Source: Pseudomonadota bacterium (GTDB lineage Bacteria > Pseudomonadota > Gammaproteobacteria > Steroidobacterales > Steroidobacteraceae). Taken from it: DNA of 64,000 nt. The position numbers and the translations under genes are program-made. This document shows positions 26,041 through 34,799 of this stretch, piece after piece (the stretch's first letter is position 1; each line of letters begins with the position of its first letter). The DNA lies in the NCBI GenBank assembly GCA_016704655.1, contig JADIZR010000001.1:372001-436000 (forward strand), given 5' to 3'. Below the pieces are notes generated by a model. That model worked only from the letters and a program-made list of their open reading frames with translations, ran no database searches and was not told where the DNA came from.

Positions 26041-27381
26041 ATGACGTTTCAGCGCGCCCAGGCGCGTCCCACACGGTTGAGTCATGCCCGGGCGTTGGCC
26101 TGGTTTTTCGTGCTGGCGGGTTCGCTCGCAACGAGCGCCCACGCGCAACTGCGCCTCGACATCACCCAGGGCGTGCGCGACGCAGTGCCCATCGCGGTCG
26201 TGCCGTTCGGCGGCCAGGCCGAAGGTGGCCCGAACGACGTCGCTGCCGTCATCGCGGGCGACCTGCAACTGAGCGGGCGCTTCAAGCCGCTCGAACGGCG
26301 CGACCTGGTTGCGCGACCGACGCGCGGCGAGCAGGTCCGCTTCGAGGACTGGCGCTTGCTCGAATCCGATTTTCTCGTCATCGGCCATGTCGCGCCAGAG
26401 GCGAGCGGGCTCGCCGTCGAGTTCGAACTCTTCAACGTGCAGACTGGCCAGCAGTTGCTCACAAAACGCCTGGTCACCAGCGAGCGCGGCCTGCGCGCGA
26501 CGGCGCACCGGATCGCCGACCTGATCTTCGAGCGGCTCACGGGCATTCCAGGCGCATTCTCGACACGCATCGCCTATGTCGCGGTCGATGGTCGACCGCC
26601 CAGGCAGCGCTATCGGCTGATGGTTGCGGACGCCGACGGCTACGGCCCACGCATCGTCACCGAGTCGTCGGAACCCATCATGTCACCGGCCTGGTCGCCC
26701 GACGGGCAGAGCCTCGCGTACGTCTCGTTCGAGGGCAAGGCGTCGGCGATATACGTGCAGCGGCTCGCGACGGGCGAGCGCAAGCGCGTCTCGGCGCGGG
26801 CCGGCATCAACGGCGCGCCGGCCTGGTCGCCCGACGGCCGCAAACTGGCACTGACGTTGTCGCGTGACGGCAATCTCGACCTGTACGTGCTGGACCTGGC
26901 CACGCAAGGGCTCACGCGCCTGACGTCCGACGGCGCCATCGACACCGAGCCGGAGTGGTCGCGCGATGGTGCGTCCATCTATTTCACTTCGGACCGGGCG
27001 GGCAATGCGCAGGTCTACCGGGTAGGTGCAGGCGGCGGCCAGGAAGCGCAGCGCCTCACCTTTACCAACGGGTACAACGCACGACCCCGAATGTCGCCGG
27101 ATGGCGAGTCGCTGGCGCTGGTCACGCTGGACCGTGGCGCCTATCGCATCGCGACCTACGATCTCAAGACGCGTAATGTGCACGTGCTGACGGATGGCCG
27201 GCAGGACGAGGCGCCGAGCTTCGCGCCGAACGGGGCGATCCTCATCTACGCAACCCGTGCAGGAGCGAAGGGTACGCTGGCGATGGCGTCGGCCGACGGC
27301 CGGTTCCAGCAGCGGCTCAGCTCGGACACGGGCGACGTGCGCGAGCCGGTCTGGTCGCCGTTCCCGCCCGCACAGCGGTGA
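26041..27381 (+). CDS. tolB: Tol-Pal system beta-propeller protein TolB
   Basis: 446 aa from ATG 26041 (GTGGAG just upstream). A signal peptide ends SAHAQ (about residue 37). The N-terminal domain follows (VPIAVVPFGGQAEGGPNDVA), then a six-bladed WD40-like propeller with SPAWSPDGQSLAYVSFEGKA and similar repeats (PAWSPDGRKLALTLSRDGNL, PRMSPDGESLALVTLDRG). It sits in the periplasm, shuttling between Pal and TolA. Confidence 0.96.
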   Translation: MTFQRAQARPTRLSHARALAWFFVLAGSLATSAHAQLRLDITQGVRDAVPIAVVPFGGQAEGGPNDVAAVIAGDLQLSGRFKPLERRDLVARPTRGEQVRFEDWRLLESDFLVIGHVAPEASGLAVEFELFNVQTGQQLLTKRLVTSERGLRATAHRIADLIFERLTGIPGAFSTRIAYVAVDGRPPRQRYRLMVADADGYGPRIVTESSEPIMSPAWSPDGQSLAYVSFEGKASAIYVQRLATGERKRVSARAGINGAPAWSPDGRKLALTLSRDGNLDLYVLDLATQGLTRLTSDGAIDTEPEWSRDGASIYFTSDRAGNAQVYRVGAGGGQEAQRLTFTNGYNARPRMSPDGESLALVTLDRGAYRIATYDLKTRNVHVLTDGRQDEAPSFAPNGAILIYATRAGAKGTLAMASADGRFQQRLSSDTGDVREPVWSPFPPAQR

Positions 27382-27456
27382 AGGCTGCGTCGACGCAAGG
27401 TATCATTCACGGAATTTACCGGCCGACAGTGCGCGGCCCGACTATGCAGGAGTTCG

Positions 27457-28005
27457 ATGATTATGAAATGGACCCATGCCGTTGCCTTCGCCTTGCTTGC
27501 CGTCGGCCTGGCAGGATGCTCGAAGCCGAAGCAGGTACAGCCGGACACTTCGGCACAGGCTCCGGTCGACGGCAGCGCGCAGACGAGCGGGCTCGGCAAC
27601 GAGACCGGCCCGTCCACGGGAGCGAGCGCCGGTGCGATGAGCGCGGCGCAGCAACAGGCGCTCGCTGCCCTGCAGTCCCGCAATATCGTGTTCTTCGAGT
27701 TCGACAGCAGCGAGATCCGCGCTGACTATGTCAGTGTCGTCGCGGCGCACGCGGCCTACATGACCAAGTTCCCGACGGCGCGCGTGCGGCTCGAGGGGCA
27801 TACCGACGAACGCGGCTCGCGCGAATACAACATCGGCCTCGGCGAACGGCGCGCGCAGACGGTGCGCAAGGCGCTGATGCTGCAGGGCGTCGCCGAAGCG
27901 CAGATCACGACGGTCAGCTACGGCGAGGAGCGACCCGCGGTCGAGGGCTCGGATGAATCCGCCTACGCGCAGAATCGTCGCGTCGAACTCGTGCAGGTGC
28001 AGTGA
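27457..28005 (+). CDS. pal: Peptidoglycan-associated lipoprotein Pal
   Basis: 182 aa, behind AGGAG. Lipobox LLAVGLAGC puts the acylated Cys at residue 23. Residues ~70-182 are an OmpA-like domain (IVFFEFDSSEIRADY, LEGHTDERGSREYNIGLGER, NRRVELVQV) that binds diaminopimelate of peptidoglycan. It links the outer membrane to the wall and is the target of TolB. The 75 bp after tolB leave room for a separate promoter. Confidence 0.96.
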   Translation: MIMKWTHAVAFALLAVGLAGCSKPKQVQPDTSAQAPVDGSAQTSGLGNETGPSTGASAGAMSAAQQQALAALQSRNIVFFEFDSSEIRADYVSVVAAHAAYMTKFPTARVRLEGHTDERGSREYNIGLGERRAQTVRKALMLQGVAEAQITTVSYGEERPAVEGSDESAYAQNRRVELVQVQ

Positions 28006-28009
28006 TCCG

Positions 28010-28759
28010 ATGAAAACTGTCGTGCGAGGCGCCTTCATGGCGTCGGCCCTGCTGGTCAGCTCGCTGGTCCATGCGGCCGCCAGCAACAAGGAACTCGAGG
28101 CGCGGGCGGATGCCAGCGACCAGCGCCTGGGTGCGCTCGAGAGCCGGGTCAACCAGTCGCTGCTCGACCTGCAGCAGCAGATCGAGAAGTCACAGCTGCA
28201 GTTGCGCACGTTGCGCGGTCAGATCGAGGAGGCCCGGCACGAGCTGGAGTCGCTGCAACAGCAGCAGCGTGACCTCTATGGCGATCTCGACCGGCGCCTG
28301 CTGGTGATGGAGAACGGGGCCGGAGGCGCACCCGTCGCTGCGGGTGGTGCCACCAACGCGCCCGATGCGGTGTTCGCTGATGAATCCTCGGTCTACGGCG
28401 AAGCGTTCGCCGCGATGAAAGCAGGCCGTTACGAGGAAGCCGCGCGCGGCTTCCAGATGTACCTCGCGAAGTATCCGCGCGGCCCTCGCGCCGACAGCGC
28501 CACGTACTGGCTCGGCGAAGCGCAGTTCGTCCAGCAGCAGTACGACGCGGCCCTGAAGTCGTTCCAGGCCGTCAGCGCCTTTGCCGAGTCACGGCGCCTG
28601 CCAGATGCGATGTACAAGGTGGCGCTCAGCCAGTACGAGCTGAAGGCGTTCAAGAATGCGCGCGCAACGTTGAACAAGGTCATTTCGACCTACCCTGACG
28701 CCGAGGCCGCCAGACTGGCCCAGGCCCAGATCGACAAGTTGAACGCCGAGGGCCGGTGA
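28010..28759 (+). CDS. cpoB: Cell division coordinator CpoB (YbgF)
   Basis: 249 aa from ATG 28010. Signal peptide (ALLVSSLVHAAA), a coiled coil at residues ~28-105 (ESRVNQSLLDLQQQIEKSQL) that drives trimerisation, a short linker, and three TPR repeats (YGEAFAAMKAGRYEEAARGF, YWLGEAQFVQQQYDAALKSF, DAMYKVALSQYELKAFKNAR). It couples Tol-Pal with septal peptidoglycan synthesis. It ends inside the queE start. Confidence 0.93.
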   Translation: MKTVVRGAFMASALLVSSLVHAAASNKELEARADASDQRLGALESRVNQSLLDLQQQIEKSQLQLRTLRGQIEEARHELESLQQQQRDLYGDLDRRLLVMENGAGGAPVAAGGATNAPDAVFADESSVYGEAFAAMKAGRYEEAARGFQMYLAKYPRGPRADSATYWLGEAQFVQQQYDAALKSFQAVSAFAESRRLPDAMYKVALSQYELKAFKNARATLNKVISTYPDAEAARLAQAQIDKLNAEGR

Positions 28760-29397
28760 GCCGGCTCAAGGTCACCGAGACCTTCGTCTCGATCCAGGGC
28801 GAAGCCGACGCCGTCGGCTGGCCCACGCTCTTCATCCGCCTCACGGGATGCCCGCTGCGTTGCGTGTATTGCGATACGCAGTATTCCTTCTACGGCGGCG
28901 AGTGGCGCACGCTCGACGAACTTCTCGTCATTGCGCGGGAGAGCAGTGTGCGACACGTTTGTGTCACGGGCGGGGAGCCGCTGGCGCAGAAAGCGTGTCT
29001 CGAGCTGTTGACTGCGTTGTGTGAGGCGAGCTATTCGGTTTCGCTCGAGACGAGCGGCGCTCTCGACGTCGCCAGGGTCGATCCGCGGGTCAGCCGCGTC
29101 GTCGACCTGAAGACGCCGGAGTCCGGCGAAGGCAAGCGCAACATGCTTCAGAACCTGGACGTGCTGACGTCGCACGATCAGCTCAAGTTCGTGCTCTGTT
29201 CGCGTACCGATTACGAATGGGCTCGTGACCTGCTGCGGGAGCGCGCCGCGCCGTTGCCGGCGCAGGTGCTGTTCTCGCCGGTGTGGGGCCAGGTCGAGCC
29301 GCGCGACCTGGCGGACTGGATCCTCGCGGATCGCCTGCCGGTGAGGCTGCAGGTGCAGCTGCACAAGTATCTCTGGGGCAGCGAGCCGGGTCGCTGA
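28756..29397 (+). CDS. queE: 7-carboxy-7-deazaguanine synthase QueE
   Basis: 213 aa from GTG 28756, overlapping the cpoB stop. It has the radical-SAM cluster GCPLRCVYCDT (CxxxCxxC), the N-terminal VTETFVSIQGEADAVG and VCVTGGEPLAQKACLELLTA. The enzyme contracts 6-carboxytetrahydropterin to 7-carboxy-7-deazaguanine in queuosine synthesis. The stop overlaps the queC start by one base. Confidence 0.95.
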   Translation: MSRLKVTETFVSIQGEADAVGWPTLFIRLTGCPLRCVYCDTQYSFYGGEWRTLDELLVIARESSVRHVCVTGGEPLAQKACLELLTALCEASYSVSLETSGALDVARVDPRVSRVVDLKTPESGEGKRNMLQNLDVLTSHDQLKFVLCSRTDYEWARDLLRERAAPLPAQVLFSPVWGQVEPRDLADWILADRLPVRLQVQLHKYLWGSEPGR

Positions 29398-30113
29398 TGA
29401 CGAAGCATGAGGTTGACACACGTGGCGCCGACGCCCCGCGACCGGCCATCGTGCTGGTTTCAGGTGGGCTGGATTCCGCGACTTGCCTCGCTATTGCCAG
29501 CGCCGAGGGTTACCGCTGCCACGCGCTCAGTTTCCAGTACGGCCAGCGTCATCACGTCGAAGTGGACGCCGCCCGCAAGGTCGCCGCCCGGCTGGGTGCC
29601 GTCGAACATCGCGTCATGCGGATCGATCTCGGCGCATTCGGAGGATCGGCCCTGACGGATGCGTCGATCGCCGTCCCCGAAGGCGGAGCGAGCGGCGCAG
29701 CCATCCCGATCACCTACGTACCTGCGCGCAACACCGTTTTCCTGGCTTTTGCGCTGGCGTGGGCCGAAGTCCTGCATGCGCACGACATCTTCATCGGGGT
29801 GAATGCCGTCGATTACTCCGGTTATCCGGACTGCCGTCCCGAGTTCATCGACGCGTTTACGCGCATGGCCAATCTCGCCACGCGCGAAGGTGTCGAAGGT
29901 CAGGAGCCGCTGCGGGTCCGCACGCCTTTGATCGACCTGACGAAGGCCGAGATCATCCGCCGTGGCGCGGCCCTGGGCGTGGACTACGGTTCGACTGTTT
30001 CCTGCTACCAGGCGGACGAGCGGGGCAGGGCCTGCGGCCGCTGCGACTCCTGCCGCCTGCGCGCGGCCGGGTTCGAGGCAGCCGGGGTGCCGGATCCCAC
30101 CGTTTATCGATGA
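29397..30113 (+). CDS. queC: 7-cyano-7-deazaguanine synthase QueC
   Basis: 238 aa from ATG 29397. The PP-loop VLVSGGLDSATCLAIASAEG binds ATP; four C-terminal cysteines (SCYQADERGRACGRCDSCRL) bind zinc. Between them are ITYVPARNTVFLAFALAWAE and NAVDYSGYPDCRPEFIDAF. It makes preQ0 from the QueE product. queD is not in the window. Confidence 0.96.
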   Translation: MTKHEVDTRGADAPRPAIVLVSGGLDSATCLAIASAEGYRCHALSFQYGQRHHVEVDAARKVAARLGAVEHRVMRIDLGAFGGSALTDASIAVPEGGASGAAIPITYVPARNTVFLAFALAWAEVLHAHDIFIGVNAVDYSGYPDCRPEFIDAFTRMANLATREGVEGQEPLRVRTPLIDLTKAEIIRRGAALGVDYGSTVSCYQADERGRACGRCDSCRLRAAGFEAAGVPDPTVYR

Positions 30114-30141
30114 TCGGCTATCATACCCGGCTAGTCGAAAC

Positions 30142-30216
30142 GGGCCGTTAGCTCAGCGGTAGAGCAGCTGGCTTTTAACCAGTTGGTCGATGGTTCGATC
30201 CCATCACGGCCCACCA
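30142..30216 (+). tRNA. tRNA-Lys (anticodon UUU)
   Basis: 75 nt including an encoded CCA. Acceptor GGGCCGT pairs with ACGGCCC; D arm GCTC...GAGC; anticodon arm GCTGG-CTTTTAA-CCAGT with anticodon TTT; T arm GATGG-TTCGATC-CCATC. It closes the tol-queC cluster. An integrase remnant lies just beyond its 3' end. Confidence 0.96.
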
Positions 30217-30221
30217 TCAAA

Positions 30222-30575
30222 TCAAGCCCTTAGGCTCGATGGTCGGCACGCTACAGGTCCTTTGCTACCTTTTGCTACCACGGGCCGGAAAAGCCCGTGC
30301 GCAACCTTCTCTGCGGCGTACTCCATATCGTCCGGCGGCGCGGCCGCGTACTGGTCCATCGTGAACGACGACGAGGCGTGACCGGCCAGCACTGACACCA
30401 CCTTCGCGGAGACGCCCTGGGAGAGCACCTGCGTGCAGTAAGTGTGCCGCAGCGTGTGGAACGTGCCCAGACGGCTTACGAGGGCGCGGGTGAGGACTTG
30501 GTCTCGGTGGTTGTCGCAGGACCCACGGTGCCGCGCTGCACGGCGCTCGTCGTGGTGCAAATCGGGTGCGTTCAC
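30222..30575 (-). pseudogene. Tyrosine recombinase (phage integrase), C-terminal remnant
   Basis: The minus frame contains FHTLRHTYCTQVLSQGVSAK, VVSVLAGHASSS and TMDQYAAAP, giving the HxxR box, the second His and the catalytic Tyr of the tyrosine recombinase C-terminal domain. The first catalytic Arg and the N-terminal domains are missing; upstream of about residue 30 homology is lost. It ends 5 bp from tRNA-Lys, the usual place of an integrase beside its att site. I found no second copy of the tRNA 3' end downstream. Confidence 0.75.
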
Positions 30576-30632
30576 GCAGAAACAAGAAACCCGGTACTCA
30601 GCCGGATTCCGTTGTCGCGTCGAGCGTTTCGC

Positions 30633-31214
30633 TCAGGCGGCTTTACGCCTCCGCAGGAAGCCGAGACCGCCTAGACCGGAGACAAGCAGCCAGGCTGCAG
30701 CGGGCAGTGGAACCGGCGCGGTTGACGTGATGTACGCGCCGCCGACGGGGTTGACTCTATCAGGGAGCAATTTATTGCATTCCACAGCCGCACAGAGCTG
30801 CTCGCTGACTGCGGACAGGTTGATTATCCCGCCCGAATCTGTCATCGACGAAACGAGGAAGAGAGTAAGTCGTGTTGTGGTCCCTGGCACGACAGGGAAG
30901 CTATTCGAAAGGAAATCAGCGGTATTCGCGCTTCCTACATTGGTGGGATAGGCGTAGCTGGCTGCACCCAATACGGTTCCAGCGGTGGTCGTGAGCGAGA
31001 TGCTCGAGAACACGTTGGTTGACGCGTCGTAGGTGAACGATCCTGCCAAAGTACCGCTGTCATTGAAAGTCACGCCGTTGACGTACCACGTCACCGCAGC
31101 AGCATTTACCGTCATCGGTACGGCTAGCAGAGCCAATGCGAGCGAAATGCAGGCGATGCTTACGGCTTTCGGCAAACCAACGTTATTCCTTGGAAGCAGA
31201 GCGAACTTGCACAT
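30633..31214 (-). CDS. VPLPA-CTERM sorting domain protein
   Basis: 193 aa from ATG 31214 (GGGAGAA upstream); a longer frame begins 16 codons earlier. Signal peptide (ISLALALLAVPMTVNAAA, ~residues 20-40). The mature part is Ser/Thr/Ala/Gly-rich. The C-terminus VPLPAAAWLLVSGLGGLGFL, then RRRK, is the VPLPA-CTERM tripartite sorting signal recognised by an exosortase. It is exported, then probably cleaved and coupled to the surface matrix. No exosortase gene is in the window. Confidence 0.85.
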   Translation of the reverse strand: MCKFALLPRNNVGLPKAVSIACISLALALLAVPMTVNAAAVTWYVNGVTFNDSGTLAGSFTYDASTNVFSSISLTTTAGTVLGAASYAYPTNVGSANTADFLSNSFPVVPGTTTRLTLFLVSSMTDSGGIINLSAVSEQLCAAVECNKLLPDRVNPVGGAYITSTAPVPLPAAAWLLVSGLGGLGFLRRRKAA

Positions 31215-31398
31215 GTGGTTTTCTCCCAATTCCGTCCCTTTTTTGTAAAAAAGCAATATCACAACTCAGTCGCCGGGGCCAGTATCCGCATGAATGATTC
31301 GACTGACAAACGTATGACACGCTGCTGCGATTTCTGCAGCAGCAGCGCAGCAGGGTTGGGCTCTCCCGGTGAGCTAGGTTCGGGAGTACGCTCGGCCC

Positions 31399-31719
31399 AT
31401 GATCGACTTAACCAGCATCGCCGGCCTCCACGCGCACGACCACGAACTGCAGGCCTGCTGCGGCCGGTGCAACGGCAACAGGCTTTACTGCACCAAAGTG
31501 GCCAGCCTGCGGACGAAATTCAGGCAGGAAGTCTGCAGGACGCAGAACGAGACGACGACGTGCAGCGGCGTGGCGAAAACGCGCGCCAGGACTTGCGCAA
31601 GATCACCAAAATATGTGCTGGAGGGTCCGGGTCCAGGTCCTGCTATGGCTCGTGAGCTGGGCCGGTTTGACGCGGGCAGACGGCCGGCGCCGGTCGTGCC
31701 AGCGCTCATTACGAATTGA
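31399..31719 (+). pseudogene. Degenerate small zinc-ribbon-like protein
   Basis: The first 24 residues, MIDLTSIAGLHAHDHELQAC, then CGRC, resemble the start of small uncharacterised proteins that go on as CPRCDRW (from memory). After CGRC the likeness ends and the rest is basic and unpatterned. No good Shine-Dalgarno. Probably a decayed or chimeric frame. The 180 bp before it hold nothing I can assign. Confidence 0.3.
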
Positions 31720-31778
31720 GGGCCCGCGGCAGCCCTGTTAGATTCTGGACTTACCACTCCCACCGATCCGAGAGAACC

Positions 31779-32312
31779 ATGAAGAACAAGGTGTTCGCTT
31801 CCCTGGCCGCTGTCGCACTCGCGTTTGCCGCCCCCGCCATGGCGCAGAAGTCTGCGGGGGAAAGGGTCGACGACGGCACCATCGCCACTTCCGTGAAAGG
31901 CAGCCTCGTCGCCGAGAAAGGCGTGCCGTCGAGCGACGTCAACGTCGAGGTCTACAAGGGCGTCGTGCTGCTGAGCGGTTTCGTCAAGACGCAGGCCGAG
32001 AAGGACGCTGCGGGCAAGGTTGCCAAGAACGTCAAGGACGTAGGGTCCGTGCGCAACCAGCTCGTGGTGCATCCGTCCACGTCGATGGGCACCAAGCTCG
32101 ACGACACAGTGCTGGTCAGCAAGGTCAAGGCCGCGCTGGTGGACGCCAGCGACGTGAAGTCCGGCCAGATCAACGTCGAAGCCCGTGGCGGCATCGTGCA
32201 GCTGGGCGGCTTCGTGACCAGCGAAAAGATGAAGGGACGCGCGCTCGCTGTCGCCAAGGGCGTTTCCGGCGTGAAGCAGGTGGACGACGCGCTGTTCGTC
32301 AAGCCGGAGTAA
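31779..32312 (+). CDS. Periplasmic BON-domain protein (OsmY-like)
   Basis: 177 aa from ATG 31779 (AGAGAA upstream). Signal peptide (SLAAVALAFAAPAMAQ). Two BON domains: residues ~30-95 (DGTIATSVKGSLVAEKG, VNVEVYKGVVLLSGFVKTQA) and ~108-177 (DTVLVSKVKAALVDASDVKS, INVEARGGIVQLGGFVTSEK). BON proteins associate with phospholipid or the outer membrane; OsmY is stress-induced. It is a stand-alone gene followed by a terminator. Confidence 0.85.
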   Translation: MKNKVFASLAAVALAFAAPAMAQKSAGERVDDGTIATSVKGSLVAEKGVPSSDVNVEVYKGVVLLSGFVKTQAEKDAAGKVAKNVKDVGSVRNQLVVHPSTSMGTKLDDTVLVSKVKAALVDASDVKSGQINVEARGGIVQLGGFVTSEKMKGRALAVAKGVSGVKQVDDALFVKPE

Positions 32313-32344
32313 CCGGGCAGCAGGCGACACGTAAGCTTTGCGTG

Positions 32345-32370
32345 GAGGCCCCGTTCGACGGGGCCTCTTT
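32345..32370 (+). terminator. Intrinsic terminator after the BON gene
   Basis: GAGGCCCC-GTTCGAC-GGGGCCTC, an 8-bp GC-rich stem followed by TTT. It separates the BON gene from the tyrosine catabolism operon. Confidence 0.75.
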
Positions 32371-32503
32371 GCGTCTGGGGCCGGGGAATCGCTGCCCGCG
32401 GCGATCAAGTCGACCCCGGACCAGGGAGGTTGGATCGGCTGCGGGGTTCCGCTACCATGCGCGCCTACAGTTTCACTCGTAACTAACTGGCGGGAGGGCT
32501 GCC

Positions 32504-33550
32504 ATGGCCGACCTCTTCGAAAATCCGATGGGTACCGACGGTTTCGAGTTCGTCGAATACACCGCGCCCGATCCCGAGCTGCTGCGTTCGCTGTTCGAGC
32601 GCATGGGTTTTCCGGTCACGGCGCGCCATCGCAGCAAGAACGTCACGCTGCACCGGCAGGGCGACGTCAACTTCATCATCAACGCCGAGCCAGGCAGTTT
32701 TGGCCAGCGCTTCGCGCAGCAGCACGGGCCGTCCGCCTGCGCGATGGCCTTTCGCGTGAAAGATGCCGCGCAGGCGTTCAAGCGCGCGGTCGACCTCGGC
32801 GCGAAGCCAGTGCAGAACGCCGTGGGACCGATGGAACTCAACATTCCAGCCATCGAAGGCATCGGCGGCAGTCAGGTGTACCTCGTGGATCGCTACGGCG
32901 AGAATACGATTTACGACGTCGACTTCATCCCGGTGCAGGAAGGCGGTTCGCTCCGCGCGACCGGCCTGTCGGTGATCGACCACCTGACCCACAACGTACA
33001 TCGCGGCAACATGGCCAAGTGGGCAGGTTTCTACGAGAAGCTGTTCAACTTTCGTGAGATCCGTTACTTCGACATCGAGGGCAAGAAGACGGGACTGTTC
33101 AGCAAGGCGATGACCAGCCCGTGCGGCAAGATCCGCATCCCGATCAACGAGTCGCAGGACGACAAGTCGCAGATTGCGGAATACCTGCGTGAGTACCAGG
33201 GCGAGGGCATCCAGCACATTGCGCTGCACACATCGGACATCTATGCGACGGTCGACGTGCTGCGCGCCAACGGCATCCAGTTCCAGGAGACGCCGGCGAC
33301 CTACTACGAAGGCGTGTCGGCCCGCGTCGAAGGACACCGCGAGAAGCTCGAAGAACTTTCGAAGCGCAACATCCTGATCGACGGCAGCGCGAAGGACGGC
33401 ATCCTGCTGCAGATATTCACCACCAACGTCATCGGCCCGATTTTCTTCGAGGTCATCCAGCGCAAGGGCAACGAGGGCTTCGGCGAGGGCAACTTCCGCG
33501 CGCTGTTCGAGTCGATCGAGCTCGACCAGGAGCGGCGCGGCGTCATCTGA
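32504..33550 (+). CDS. hppD: 4-hydroxyphenylpyruvate dioxygenase
   Basis: 348 aa, start behind GGGAGGG. The Fe(II) ligands sit in LSVIDHLTHNV (His), IQHIALHTSDI (His) and FFEVIQRKG (Glu). N-terminal half: MGTDGFEFVEYTAPDPELLR. It converts 4-hydroxyphenylpyruvate to homogentisate, the first committed step of tyrosine breakdown here. Downstream genes encode the next steps. Confidence 0.96.
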   Translation: MADLFENPMGTDGFEFVEYTAPDPELLRSLFERMGFPVTARHRSKNVTLHRQGDVNFIINAEPGSFGQRFAQQHGPSACAMAFRVKDAAQAFKRAVDLGAKPVQNAVGPMELNIPAIEGIGGSQVYLVDRYGENTIYDVDFIPVQEGGSLRATGLSVIDHLTHNVHRGNMAKWAGFYEKLFNFREIRYFDIEGKKTGLFSKAMTSPCGKIRIPINESQDDKSQIAEYLREYQGEGIQHIALHTSDIYATVDVLRANGIQFQETPATYYEGVSARVEGHREKLEELSKRNILIDGSAKDGILLQIFTTNVIGPIFFEVIQRKGNEGFGEGNFRALFESIELDQERRGVI

Positions 33551-33599
33551 GGAAGGGCAGGAAGGGTAGGAAGGGTAGGAAGGGTAGGAAGGGCGAAGA
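33551..33599. repeat. Short tandem 9-mer array
   Basis: Five units of GGAAGGGTA type (first and last units vary: GGAAGGGCA, GGAAGGGCG) fill the gap directly after the hppD stop, followed by GGAAGGGG. It lies inside the operon, before hmgA. Slippage could vary the spacing. Confidence 0.8.
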
Positions 33600-33671
33600 G
33601 GAAGGGGTCCGGAGCGGCCGCGTCGCGGCCTTCAGGCTAGCCCCTGTCCCCTTTTCACTGAAGGTGCAACC

Positions 33672-34799
33672 TTGAAGCAATACATACCGGTGTCACGCGT
33701 CGAAGGCATAGCCTCACGGCAGGCGCACTGCGACTTGCCGGAGGGCACGTACGAACGCGAGATGAGCAAGGAAGGGTTTTTCGGCCCCGCCGCGTTCTTC
33801 CACCATCGACACCCGCCGACCGGCTGGACCGAGTTCGAGGGACCGTTGCGGCCGCGTGCGCTCGACCTGACGCAGTTGCCGGTCGGGTCGACCAGTCCCT
33901 GGACGTCCGCTGAGGTGCTCGCAAACGCCTCCTGCCGCGTGCGCTTCTGGCGCCTGTCGCAGAGCATGGACAAGCTCGCGCGCAATGCGGACGGCGACGA
34001 ACTGCTGTTCCTGCACAACGGCGAGGCCGATCTCTACTGTGATTTCGGGCACCTGGGCCTGCGTGCCGGCGACTACGTCATGCTCCCGCGTGGGACGATG
34101 TGGCGGCTCGAGATCACTGCACCGATCGACGTGCTGTTGATCGAGTCCACCAACGCGAGCTACATGCTCCCCGACAAGGGCCTCGTCGGTCCGCACGCGA
34201 TCTTCGATCCGGCGATCCTCGATACGCCGCGCATCGATGCAGCGTTCAAGGCGCAGCAGTCGGCCACGCGGGGCTGGCAGGTCGAGGTCAAGCGCCGCGG
34301 CGCGATCTCGCGCATCACTTACCCGTTCAATCCGCTGGACGCCATCGGCTGGCATGGCGAACTCGCGCCGGTACGGCTCAACGTGCGCGACATCCGACCG
34401 CTGATGAGTCACCGTTACCACCTGCCGCCTTCGGCGCACACGACGTTCGTGTCGTCGCGCTTCGTCGTCTGCACGTTCGTGCCGCGGCCGTTCGAGACCG
34501 ATCCGAAGGCACTGAAGGTGCCGTTCTTCCACAACAATGACGACTACGACGAGGTCATCTTCTATCACGCGGGCGACTTCTTCAGCCGCGACAACATCCA
34601 CCCGGGCATGCTCACGTATCACCCCGCAGGGTTCACGCACGGGCCGCACCCGAAGGCGCTTACGCGGATGTTCGAGCAGACCAAAGCCGCGACCGACGAA
34701 TACGCGGTGATGATCGACACGCGCGACCCGATCGACGTCAGCCCCGGCGGACTCGCGGTGGAATGGGCCGGTTACGTCGACAGCTGGAAGAACAAGTGA
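33672..34799 (+). CDS. hmgA: Homogentisate 1,2-dioxygenase
   Basis: 375 aa. The N-terminus SRVEGIASRQAHCDLPEGTY and EMSKEGFFGPAAFFHHRHPP, and the C-terminal cupin with FFHNNDDYDEVIFYHAGDFF, MLTYHPAGFTHGPHP and MIDTRDP match homogentisate dioxygenases; the H/E cluster near residues 290-330 forms the Fe site. It opens the ring of homogentisate to maleylacetoacetate. Its stop overlaps the GTG of the next gene. Confidence 0.93.
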   Translation: MKQYIPVSRVEGIASRQAHCDLPEGTYEREMSKEGFFGPAAFFHHRHPPTGWTEFEGPLRPRALDLTQLPVGSTSPWTSAEVLANASCRVRFWRLSQSMDKLARNADGDELLFLHNGEADLYCDFGHLGLRAGDYVMLPRGTMWRLEITAPIDVLLIESTNASYMLPDKGLVGPHAIFDPAILDTPRIDAAFKAQQSATRGWQVEVKRRGAISRITYPFNPLDAIGWHGELAPVRLNVRDIRPLMSHRYHLPPSAHTTFVSSRFVVCTFVPRPFETDPKALKVPFFHNNDDYDEVIFYHAGDFFSRDNIHPGMLTYHPAGFTHGPHPKALTRMFEQTKAATDEYAVMIDTRDPIDVSPGGLAVEWAGYVDSWKNK

